Origin: Hanleya hanleyi
Taxonomy: Eukaryota; Mollusca; Polyplacophora; Lepidopleurida; Hanleyidae
DNA: 64,000 bases
Assembly (NCBI GenBank): GCA_036873755.1
Contig: JAVTVY010025205.1
Location: 1-64,000, forward strand
Reading direction: 5' to 3'
A program made the position numbers and the translations under genes. Numbering within the stretch: the stretch's first letter is position 1; each line of letters begins with the position of its first letter. The notes under the pieces are model-generated. The model did no database searches. It had not been told where the DNA came from and worked only from the letters and a program-made list of their open reading frames with translations. This document shows positions 34,377 through 46,500 of the stretch, in pieces.

Positions 34377-34589
34377 TCATAGACGCGCGATGCTCCCATT
34401 GGACGAAGGCTTGATCGACACTTCAATGTCAGCGACAACTTCCGGTTTAGGGGTCACATTACGCTCGACCAGGTAATCGATGGTTGGCTGGTCGTTCTTG
34501 GGATCATCGCCAGTGTCCATCACGTTGCTAATGTCAGTCTCGTGCAAGTCGGAAATGTTGCTGCCCATTTTCAACGACATTAGTATTCG
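34377..34589 (-). CDS. SLC6-like exon 14 (cytoplasmic C-tail)
   Basis: 70 codons and TGA stop. The tail is hydrophilic and acidic (ISDLHETDISNVMDTGDDPK). It starts in phase at RILMSLKMG after acceptor TATATTTCAG. Confidence 0.8.
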   Translation of the reverse strand, partial: RILMSLKMGSNISDLHETDISNVMDTGDDPKNDQPTIDYLVERNVTPKPEVVADIEVSIKPSSNGSIARL

Positions 34590-37500
34590 CTGAAATATAC
34601 AAGAGTGTAAAACGTTATTTGAAAGACATCTAGTTTGATAAGAAAAATGAAGCAGCAAACAAAGCGGTGTTCCACTTGAATATAGACATGATGGTGATTC
34701 ACGTCCGTCCATCCGTCTGTCGGCATCGTGTCAGGTCTCTATCTCTTTGAGTTTTCTGTCTACTGTTTTAAATGAGTGGATAAGTTTAGTTAGAGACGCT
34801 GTGTCAAGTACCAAACTTAAGGCCAATAGTCAGGTCATGGTTACTGTGGCCCTAAAATCATTGAAAACCAAATTCGTTTTGCAAGTGAATATATTGGGAT
34901 ACCAAAATGGAAGTCAAAATTTGAAACATCAGTCACTTTTTGCCCAAAAATGGGAATACTAATGAAAACGTGTAGTTCTGTCATGTGAAGTGTGGTCAAA
35001 CTCAGGGTATAGCACAAGAACGTTGCAAACAAGAAGCATATCAAGGTCAAACAGTCAAAGTTCAAAGTTCACTGTGGACCAAAAATTAGGAAATCATTGA
35101 AAATCACAATTTTTGTGAGTGAAAGAAACAACATGTCACCTATAGGGTACTTGAGGTCACCTAAAGGGTACTTGAGGTCACCTATAGGGTACTTGAGGTC
35201 ACCTATAAGGTACTTGAGGTCACCTATAGGGTACTTGAGGTCACCTATAGGGTACTTGAGGTCACCTATAGGGTACTTGAGATCAAAAGGTCATAGCTCG
35301 ATGTTGTTAGCCCAAAACTCATAAAATCTGAAGTTTCAGGAAAGGTAACATTTTGATTGGGGAAATTCTAATTGTTGCGTCAAATATGCGGGCGTATATT
35401 GAAGACAATTTTGGCTCTTCTTTATGATCGATCTGCCTCAACACAATCTGATTAAAACTCAGACTTAATAACCGCTTCTCTTTCGGACATGTCGCTAATT
35501 AAGATCTGGGACATGCAGTCTGTATCTTAAATCTGTCGCGCATGTCTGACTGGCGACCAATCACAGTCCAACTTCAATATAGGTGCCTATCCGAGCAAAT
35601 AATAATCTTCGGTGATTGCTAACGGAGAGCAAGAACTTCGTTAGCCGCCTGGGTTGGATTTTTCTGCGCCTCGTTCACTACAGAAATAATCGGATAGGCA
35701 GCTATTCGCTCGTTGAAGTTGGACTGTGATTGGTCGCCAGTCTGACATGCGCGACAGATTTAAGATACAGACTGTCCCAGATCTTAATTAGCGACATGTT
35801 CGATATAGGAGCGGTTATTAAGTCTGAGTTTTAATCAGATTGTGCCTCAACAATGAACAGACGAACAGAGTGGATGCACCTACCGTCCCGACTGAGCCTT
35901 CTTGGCGCATGATGGCATCTACTGCTCCAAGAACTATTCCAAATAAGACAGGAGCAATCGCTATGCTCCATCCCAGATAAGTCACCCAATCCATGTTATG
36001 CGTGAGGGTGACATGCTGTAGCATATAATATATCAGCAGCGCCTGGAAAAACAGTCAACATGATTTATATTAGTTTTAGATGTATTTAGATATGATGAAT
36101 ATTTGGACATCTTGACCCAATTTGTTCTGAACCCAACTGTGGATATAATTAATTCCCTCATACAATGGAACGATCCTTTCCAGGATACCATTTGATCAGC
36201 ATTTAACTGGAATTGGATTGCATACGTATTGATAGGTTCTCTTGCGAACACAGTTGAAAACGTAACTAACATTTAACGCCTTCTGGAATAAGAATTGTGT
36301 ACTTTTCTAAACGCATATTAACGTTGATATTGAACACATGCTCAAACCTAAGCATGTTTAGGTTTCTAACACAAATTTTAACACGCCAGCGTCAACGTGG
36401 ACACTTTTGCAAAAGCATATTTGTTTAGGTCCAACATGTGTTTGAAACGAACCTCTATAACATACATTTAAAATTGTTTCAACCCCAAAGATTAGATTTG
36501 CCGAGGAGATATCAGAACAAAATGAGAACACAATTTAAATATTAAAATAGTAGGAGGGGTCATATCGTGACGTCATACATTTGAATACCGGTATGCATCT
36601 CCCATAATGTCACGTTCACTACTAATACATTCTAGAGACGACTACACTTGGGTCAAGTCTGAGTGGTAGATTACGATGATGAACGACCATGCTCCTTCTA
36701 GACGTGAAATCTGTACACGCAGTCGTTCCAACTGATATTTATACCTGTTGACCAAAACGATGCGTCTCGATATATATTCTCTCTAATGCTATACAGTCGA
36801 GGGGATTGATATGAGACAAAAGGAAATGCATACCAAAACGTTCCCGTTTCTAGTAATCAACATATATTAGAATCTTGTACACCAAACAAGAAAAACAATT
36901 TTTGTATAACAACTTTCTCATTCAGAATGAAGTGACGTGAAGCTTTCTACTCACTCCGGACACGAGTGTCGCCCCGCCGAACCAGAGACTCGTACAGGCT
37001 CGCTCTATCGGAAGATGTAACGATTCCTGTTTAACTGCAACGAAAACAATAAATATGTTTAAAAAATGATGGGCGACAGAGCTTATATGGTGAATGTTCA
37101 AAACGCCACATCTCATACATCGCAGCGGATTGGCGTAATCAGCTAGCTTAGCGCGTTCGCTGATTGGTTTGATTTCGAGGAAACCCTTTAATCTATTTAT
37201 ATATCCAGAACTGATATGGGTAACTAATCAAGCCAGTGTATCGATCCTAACAGATCGATACACTGGCCCGCGAGGATGAATAATCGGCCGTGCAGGTTTT
37301 ACAGGTGTAACCATTGTCTCTATTTACCATCCTGTGATATTTTTTCCTCAATGAACAAGGACATCTTAGTGTCAAAATGTGTCATTTCAACAATGATGAC
37401 AATATTGAAGTCGCCCAGCCTTGAACACGCACTATAGCTATATCTCTTGCAGGAAACTAGCCTTTGTTTATGTATACTATGATTGTCCTTTTGAATTTGG

Positions 37501-40500
37501 TGCTAATACTGTTATATGAAATATGGAATAGGTCTTTGGATTATGGACATGGATATTCTTTAATGGACGACGGCTGAATTATGGATGACGGACAAGACGC
37601 TTGTAATCCAGATTATCTGGCAGATTTAATACCCAGTTCCTATGTGATAAGCCCTAAATCCGTAGCTTCTATATAACTTAATCACATACTCATGAGGACA
37701 CTGGATATGGGGAGTTTTGATCAGGAGAAATTCGTTTAAATTCTTCTGTTGTTGATCAATTACATGAAGTACCGTAGCGTCACTGGTTACGAAACTCTCC
37801 ACACTTCGGTAGTTACAATCAAACACGAAGCAACACAGAGGAAAGCGGAAGAAAAGCCCACAGAATGGAAGAGTGTCCAGCCAAAACGAGCGGATAAAAC
37901 TCCATCGAACAAAGGTGTTACACGGGTTAGTGTTGTTCCTGAATGCAAACTGGAGCTGCGGTCATCAGCTTTCAGGGATGCCAAAATAGGTCTACATCTT
38001 GATAATTTCTGTCTTCAACTTACGATCAAGTGGTTCGATGGTTTTGTCAGATATTGGTCTGTTAACCTTCACTTCCATACACGCACGCATACAATATGCT
38101 TCATCAGAGAAAAGCGAGGCCCTCAATCGACAGAAGCACACGTCACCTCATAAAATACGTTTATAAGCATTCTTAGGAATAATTACATATGAAAAGCGAT
38201 CCTCAAAACTACAATTACTCAGATTGAATACATCTTTCCGTGAATTCAGATGTGTAGAATCGAATACTTGTCGTGTGATGGGAATTTCCGTTAGTAGGCT
38301 CTCGCTGTAATCAAAATGGAGCCGGTTGGTGTCTCAGTTTCGCCGTACGTAGATGACGTGGATGCACCTTATGAGGCTCTTTACTCACCATACGCTGTTA
38401 TAAAGGGAATCATGCTCAGCATTATAGGTATGAACAGCAACCTGTCATAATAGTCCTGAACCAAGGCATACAAGTGGGGGCCACACTGCAACACAAAATA
38501 TAAACGCACTGATTACCCAAATGTGTATGTAACCGAAAACTTGTCAGTACCGCCGTTTTTGAACAAACACTCTCTTACAATATATGGTACTATTGCATAA
38601 TTATTGTCCCGGTCTCGTTTTCCTTTTCTCCTATTGTAACATTACGGGGTATGGAGACATTGAAAAAGGTTATGAAGGAACATCCTATTTTCCAAGAGTG
38701 TACAGATCTGCATTATAATGGGATAAAGACATGTTTATGGTGTATATAGGACATATATATGTACAAAAGTAGTGTTCCTAAAACCAGTTCCTTTGCCCAT
38801 TAGGAGAAGCATATGAATATCCATCTCATGAGTGCTTCCAGGGATATTTTCTCCCAAATCATCATGTTCCCATGTTTTCATTTGCACATTAATTAGGAAA
38901 TTTAGAAATTAGTCCATATTAATGCGTTAAACAAGGCAGATAACTCCTACATGTTCAAACATCACCTTTCTAACCTCAAACACTTGCACAGCTAGAAGTA
39001 GATAAGGTCGTTTGTTCTTGATTAAATCTAACAAAGGGACCGACACTACTTCACAGGGGACAGAAAGCAGAAAACGATACCTGATACATATCACCATTGT
39101 TTTAGCTGCGCCATAAAATATATGGTCAAAGTAACCATATCCTTCTGACAGTGTTACCGGAGAAAGAAAGGTGGGCAAGAAATGGGGCAATTCTTGCCCA
39201 TCCTTCAAGAGAACCCTCGGGAACCCCCGAAATACAAGTCATGATTGTGTCACAAATAGCGTTCACCATATAACTACTCACCTGAGATGCGTATCCTAAA
39301 CTAAGTAAAAATGAGATGAAGCAGAAAAGAGCTATCAGGCATTCATCACGGACGGCAAACCTCCTCACAACCTGCGGCAAACCTCTCAGCAAATTCTCCA
39401 CGATCGCCAGAAGGTGTACAGCCTGCAGTGGAAAATGGAGACGCCATAAGTGTCTCCTGCAGTGACATGTGAAAAGTTCTATGCTTCTACATGGTGTACC
39501 GTATCATAGGAACATGATAAGTTGCATAAAATTCTGCGTATTATGGAACCAATAGATCATAGAAATTATTCATGTAAAATCACTCAGTGAGAAATTGAAC
39601 GCAGGTTATGCAATGACGCTTATAGTCAGTGTACACTTGCCAACGCGGCTATTTATATTGAGCGTTTCAGTATCGATCATACAAGTATACAGATATCAAA
39701 TCCACAGGTAGCGCCGGGTTTAGGCGCAATGTACCATTACGAGATTTACCTGATGCAAGAGACCAAACAGGACGAAACAGAGATAAATGCAGACAAGTAT
39801 GGCCGGTGATAGTCCCAACTGGGCGAATGTGTCAGGAATGAGTCCAAATAGTGAGGGCAAACCTACAAACAATGCAGAAACATAGGTTAACAACAGCATG
39901 TTCATCTTTCTATGGCAAAGCATCTCATTCCACCACGATCTTATTCTCGCCTAGCCGCAATTTGGTTAAATTTCGCGACACGATTGCCAGTATGTGTCAT
40001 TTGAATTATAATACGTCCATTTTTGCTACTCTCAACTGAACAGTTAGAGGAAACGTAATGTTGAAGTATCAAAACTGCGTTAAAATAAAACCAAACACAG
40101 TCCTTCAGTGGTTGAAGTGGCATGTCCGATCGAATTTCTCCAAAGACAATTAGCATGGTAGAAAATATATCCAGAAAGACAAATATAAGCATGAGCAATG
40201 GACTGGTTGTTAGATTTTCAAACCCTCCCTTAATTGTTTGGGCCAAAGCATGAAACTTACGCTATGAGTTAGGCGCCAAAGCAACCGTAGTGTAAAATTT
40301 GTATGTTTTAATGGAACTGAAACTCGTTTTCTGGAAATACTCATATTTATTTACTATAAAATTCTACACTTTAGTGTATATTCTTGGGTATTTATCACCA
40401 ACATAGGAGCTTGTCCCTTTTACAGAGGGAAAGCAGTTAAATGACACATATCTTACCGAATGGCAGGACTGCAGTCATGACTATGGGCGGAATGATACAA

Positions 40501-43500
40501 TATGTCACCAGAAGAGAAATCCACGCTCTGAAACAGGAAGAAAATACAGATATGAAAGGTGGTATCACCGTTTATTACCCCACAAGCAAATTTGTATTCC
40601 ATATCTGGATTGTGATTGGTTAAAAGGTCGGGTCGTATAAACCCATACACCCCGAGTGATGTCATTCTACTCGGGGTATATAGAAAGCAACTCACGTGCG
40701 ATTGGAAACGACGCTCTCGCTTCGAAAGTTCAGCTGACCATATCTCAATATTTATGGAATAACTTTCGCTCACTCATCAAAATTTAATGCAATGAAGTCA
40801 TACTGCATTATTTTCACTGACATTTCCCACACATAACTCACCAAAAGGTGTCATTTGTTCCAAAAATAAAAGTCGATCTCCGAACGAAAGCAGATAGAAT
40901 GGATTGTGTGTGGCGCGCCTTTCTCACAGTGCTGTAGCAAAATGCGGACAGTTTCGTAACCGAAATGACCCGTTGGATTTGTTCGTTGTACCGTTGGTTA
41001 TAAATGATAGACCTTTTTCGTCATGTTTACTATAAGATAAAAAGGCTTGAGGGGTAATAAATTCGTTATTCAGGTTTTCCCCCGGGTGTATGGAAAGTTA
41101 CGACCCTCCCTGAAACGCATACACCCTTCGGCTGACGCCTCAGGGTGTATGAGTTTCAGGGAGGGTCGTAACTTTCCATACACCCGGGGGAAAACCTGAA
41201 TAACTAATAATATCGTTTTGGGTGTAGATGTACCTCACTGGATGTATGTTCATAGCGCCGAGTATATAGAAGGTGTAGATATATCACCTCAGCCGTAGGT
41301 GTACCTCACACTGTATAGATGATGTACCATACCAATGTGAGAATACCCCACGATGTGTTGGTGTACAGCACCGGGTGTAGGTATGGGAAGCTGGGTGTAG
41401 GTGTATCGAGTACAGGTGTACATGCATCTCGGTAGGTGTAGATGGTCGCATCCTGTTTTGGTAGATCTCACCATTGCAGATGCTGCATCAGGTTTTTTTT
41501 ATAGTGTATCACGTGTAGGTATACCACATATGATGCAGGCGTACTGCACCCGGTGTTAGATTGTCACTCTGGTTGTACGTTCAACCCACCTGGTGTATTT
41601 GTAATGTGACTGGTGTAGGTGTACCACTGAAGTGCACGATGGACAACACTCTGCCTGGTCTATATAGATCGCCCCGGGTTTAGGTCTACCACATGGGATG
41701 TAGGTGTACCCTGAATGATATGTGTGACCACGGCAACCTCAAGGTAGAGGCGCGCACTGAAGGAGGTATGAACCCCAAGACAGATGCAGATCCTTGTGTA
41801 CCCGGTGGTTGTATGGTGCCACAAAAGATGCAGGTCCTAGTATATCCTGGTGGGTGTATGGGTGCCACAAATGCTGTACGACACGTGTACCCCGGTGGGT
41901 GTAAAGGTCCCACAAAAGCTCTAGGTCCCGGTGTTCCCCGGTGGTTGTATGGGTGCCACAAATGCTGTACGACCAGGTGTACCCCGGTGAGTGTAAAGGT
42001 CTCACAAAAGCTCTAGGTCCCGGTGTTCCCCGGTGGTTGTATGGGTGCCACAAATGCTGTACGACCAGGTGTACCCCGGTGAGTGTAAAGGTCTTACAAA
42101 AGCTGTTGGTCCCGTTGTTCCCCGATGGTTGTATGGGTGCCACAAATGCTGTACGACCAGGTGTACCCCGGTGAGTGTAAAGGTCTCACAAAAGCTGTAG
42201 GTCCCGGTGTTCCCCGGTGGTTGTATGGGTGCCACAAATGCTGTACGACCAGGTGTACCCCGGTGAGTGTAAAGGTCTCACAAAAGCTGTAGGTCCCGGT
42301 GTTCCCCGGTGGTTGTTTGGGTGCCACAAATGCTGTACGACCAGGTGTACCCCGGTGAGTGTAAAGGTCTCACAAAAGCTGTAGGTCCTGGTGTTCCCCG
42401 GTGGTTGTATGGGTGCCACAAATGCTGTACGACCAGGTGTACCCCGGTGAGTGTAAAGGTCTCACAAAAGCTGTAGGTCCCGGTGTTCCCCGGTGGTTGC
42501 ATGGATGCCATAAAAGCTGTATGTTCTGGTGTACCCTGCTGGTTGTATTGGTGCCACAAAAGCTATAGGTGTTGGTGTAACGTACTTCGATCGATGTATG
42601 GATACCATGGCAACTGTAAGTGATGTATGCTCGGTATATGGGTGAAGCAACCTGTAGGTGATGGGGTACCCCCCTGCGTGTATGTGTCGGTGTCAATGGG
42701 TGTCACAAAAGTTGTATGCGCCGACGTACCCCGATGAGTGTATGGGTACACCTACAGCTATTCCAATGAGTGTTTGGGTTCCACAAAACCCCAGGTACCA
42801 GTGTATCTGGATGGGCGTACTGGACACCATGGCAGCCGTGCATCGCTGGTGATCGCTAACCTCACACCGCTGAACCGGCACAGGTTCGAGCCCCACTGGT
42901 GCAAATGTGAAAGTTTGTCAGCTACTTGCCGATGGGTGGCGCTTCTCTCCGGGTACTTCCTCTTCCTCCACCATTCAAACTGGCTGTCACCTATGAGTGA
43001 AATAACCTTGAGTGTGACATTTTATTAGAATCCTCTCGTACCCCGATGTGTGTATGGATGCCACTACAGCTATCCCAATGATTTACGGGTTCCACAAAAT
43101 CCTAGATGCCAGTGTCTCTGGATGGGCGTTCTGGACACCATGGCAGCTGTAGATGAAGACGTACAACGATGGATGTATGGACGCCACGACATCTATCTCA
43201 GTGAGTGTATGAGATCCACAAAACCCTGGGTGCCGGTGTATCGCGATGGGTGTATGGATTCCACGACAGCTCTGAGTGTTGGGGTACAGTGATGGGCCTA
43301 CCCCTATGAGATTATGTTCATATGACAGTGGTGGAGTATCCAAATCTAGGAGTGTGGGTGCCACAGAAGCTATTGCTGCTGCTGTATGTCGATGGATGTA
43401 TGAGTACAACATCAGATGTGTGAGGTGTTTGTCGATGGGTGTACCACAACAGCTTCAGGTGGTGGTACTACTGTGATGAGTGTCTGGAGACCATGACATT

Positions 43501-46500
43501 TTTACCGATTATACAGCGATAGCTGAAGTTGCTGGTGTTCCCCACTGGATGTATGGGTACCCCATATATGTAGACGCTTGTGTATTCTGGTGGATGCATG
43601 CGTACCTCGACAACTGTATATGCTGGAGTACGCTGATTGGTGCAACGTAATTTTTACCGATGGGTATACAACAATAGCTGAAGTTGCTGGTGTACCCCAC
43701 TGGATGTATGGGTATCCCATAGATGTAGACTCTTGTGTATTCTGGTGGATGCATGCGTACCTCGACAACTGTATATGCTGGAGTACGCTGATTGGTGCAA
43801 CGTAATTTTTACCGATGGGTATACAACAATAGCTGAAGTTGCTGGTGTACCCCACTGGATGTATGGGTATCCCATAGATGTAGACGCTTGTGTATTCTGG
43901 TGGATGCATGCGTACCTCGACAACTGTATATGCTGGAGTACGCTGATTGGTGCAACGTAATTTTTACCGATGGGTATACAACAATAGCTGAAGTTGCTGG
44001 TGTACCCCAATGGATGTTTGGGTATCTCATAGATGTAAACTCTTGTGTATTCTGGTGGATGCATGCGTACCTCGACAACTGTAGATGCTGGTGCTGCGGA
44101 CTGGTGCAACGGTACCATGACATGAGTAGGTTTTCCCCAATGGGTGTATTAGCACCACGACAGCATTGGTGTATCGTGTTAGTGTATTGAGTATCACGAC
44201 AACCACAGGTCTATCTTCATGGTTGTAGAATGTAGATGTACCTAATACTTACGTGTTTACAACGGCTTTTCTGTGGTAGATATGACTGCCAAGTGTTGGT
44301 AATACCCCAGACCACAGTCCCAGGCTTTGTATATGGAGTTGTAGGGCGTCAATCCAAACCTAGCCATTTAAAAGAATATAAAAAACATCAGATTTGATAA
44401 TTGTTCGGTGAGATCGTCTCCTCTGATGATATCTTATTTTACCAATTTAATTTAAATACGTTTCAATGAAAAGTAGGTTGAATTCAAGTGTTATGGAATA
44501 ACATGGAGCATCTACGATTACGGGGGCCGAGTTTTCACGCAGGTGCAGTATAGTCGCTTGACATCGGTGCACATTCAAATGGCAACGGAAGTATTATCGC
44601 CATTCTCATGGCATCAGATTGTAGACCTCGTACTGTCAAATATCCGAATTTTAGGAGGTTACAAACTCCGACAATGGGCGAATGATTATCGCAAGAGGAC
44701 AAAGAATCCAAACGACTGAACACTTTGTTTGCGCTTACAGAAAGCCTAACTGGAATTTGGGGCAAATAATTCTACGAAATTTCTTTCGATAATCGACACA
44801 GTCAGGTGCACGCAGGATGTCAAATCTGACGCTATAATTTGACAACGATGCCCTCGCTGATGTACCAGTACTGAAGATTAACTCAAAGTGTGACCAGATG
44901 TTGATTATTGATTTAATAACATTTACATGTATTTCCGTCGGGTTCATAATGCTGATTTAACTGAATAATTATTGACAAATTACTATTACTATTTATTTTA
45001 TTTATATCGGATTTCGTTTTAATTCAAAATTTTGTTTGCTGTGTTTTCTCAAAGTATAATTTGAAAGGTAATAATAAGAAATACCCTCGGCCTTCCAAGT
45101 CGACTCTGAAGCACTTCCGTAATTGACGAAGGATCGGGACCATCTTTCTGTCTCCATAAGCCCGTAAATAGAGAGCTTATAGATTCAGCAGCGTCAGGGA
45201 TCACCACGAGACCATAAATAAACACAGCACACAGCAAAATGAGAGATACGGGACAAAGAAAATACACAATCTGAAAGAGAAAGAAAACAGAAGAAGATAT
45301 TAGGTTATGTACCAGGGTTATTAAAAGAAAGTGATCAACGTCATATAGTATAATAAATACTGGTCCTAGGGACCTACAATAATACTGGTGAAAACCCAGA
45401 CTCCTACTTGTCCGTATTGTAGAAATTTCGACCTAAAATACTCCGAAACTTGCACCCGCAGATACTAAACAATGAATACTTATACGCCTGTCACACTCTA
45501 CTGCGATCAGCCGTCGACCGCTTTGCGCTCCCGGACTTTGACATTTTTCACCAAAGCGCAGTGACATCGCCGAAAATTGTGAAATCCATGACACCAGGTA
45601 GCTTACAGTAGCTTACAGTACGTTCTTGACTCGCTTATTACGTTCTCACTGCGACCCTATGCGTTCCCAGTTTGATCATCAGTGCGCTCTCAATGCGCTC
45701 CCACTGCGCTCTGTGTGCTCTCAGTGCGTCCAAGTCGCTGCCTCTGCGCTCTCACTACGCTCTCAATACCTTTGCAACTCGTTCATTGCGCATGTGCTGC
45801 GTGCTGCAAGGGCATCAGTCTACTTTCAGCATGCCCAAAACCAAGAAGTCCGCCGCCAGAGGGAAGGTTCCAGTGTCCAGAGGACGAGGCAGGGGTCGAG
45901 GAAGATGTATAGACGATGGAGCTGTATTTATACCAAGATGTGTGTGCATGCACAAAACAAGCGCCGAGGCTTGGCGCTCAAGGTAGCTCATGGCGACCCT
46001 CTCCCGTCCTTGACAGTTTCCACTGCGTCACCAAATCGTTCGCAGAGACCTTACTGCGCTTTGCCTCACGCTTTCATACTTTTCAGGTCGCAGTGGGAGC
46101 GCCAGCGTGATCGCGGGTGAGTGTGACAGTGCTTTAAGGATAACCTAGAAAAACAATACGAGCAAGTAGGAGTCTGAGTTTTCACCAGAATTAGTGTAGG
46201 TGTGGCCCCCTAGGACCAGTATTTCTTATACTATATGTCTTGTCCCCAGACACCTGATGTTCGTGACAGATTATTCGTAAGATATTCCCACATTAAATGC
46301 TTGGTTGTTTTGTTCATGGATAATATCATAACTAACTATCAAGTGGGTTTCGCATGCTAAGGACGTTGCAATTTATTCCTGAAGCACTCGAGACGGTGAC
46401 GACCACATGTTCTACGGGACGCAAATCTACAAACGATGACGACCCGGACGGTTAAAAAGTGCTCATCTGAAAACACAGGTTGCGTTCTCAAATAATAATT

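Larger units (their letters stand above)
41220..44230. repeat. Minisatellite block in intron 7
   Basis: The basic ~46-bp word (GTGTA…GGTGCCACAA…TGTAGGT) is arranged at several scales: loose copies at 41220-41790 and 42560-43500, a 92-bp higher-order unit at about 41860-42500, and a 155-bp unit at about 43500-44110. Open frames through it are artefacts of period and composition. Confidence 0.9.

Noticed and set aside
35137..35283. CRISPR-like repeat series
   Set aside because: Units are contiguous with no spacers, and the DNA is eukaryotic.
35097..35324. Frame encoding repeated YLRSPIG
   Set aside because: Product of the 21-bp tandem repeat in intron 13; no start context or splice support.
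37749..38153. 134-codon plus-strand frame
   Set aside because: Inside intron 11 of the minus-strand gene; no recognisable domain, composition like non-coding DNA.
39941..40246. Minus-strand hydrophobic frame (SPLLMLIFVFLDIFSTMLIV) as an extra SLC6 TM8-like exon
   Set aside because: Tempting, but no acceptor/donor pair gives the phase needed between exons 8 and 9, and exons 8 and 9 join in phase without it.
42836..42905. tRNA gene
   Set aside because: A B-box is visible, but no clean cloverleaf or A-box at the right distance, and a SINE-like body follows.
41686..44190. Many open frames repeating at 92- and 155-base steps
   Set aside because: The minisatellite period keeps frames open on both strands; no gene-like features.
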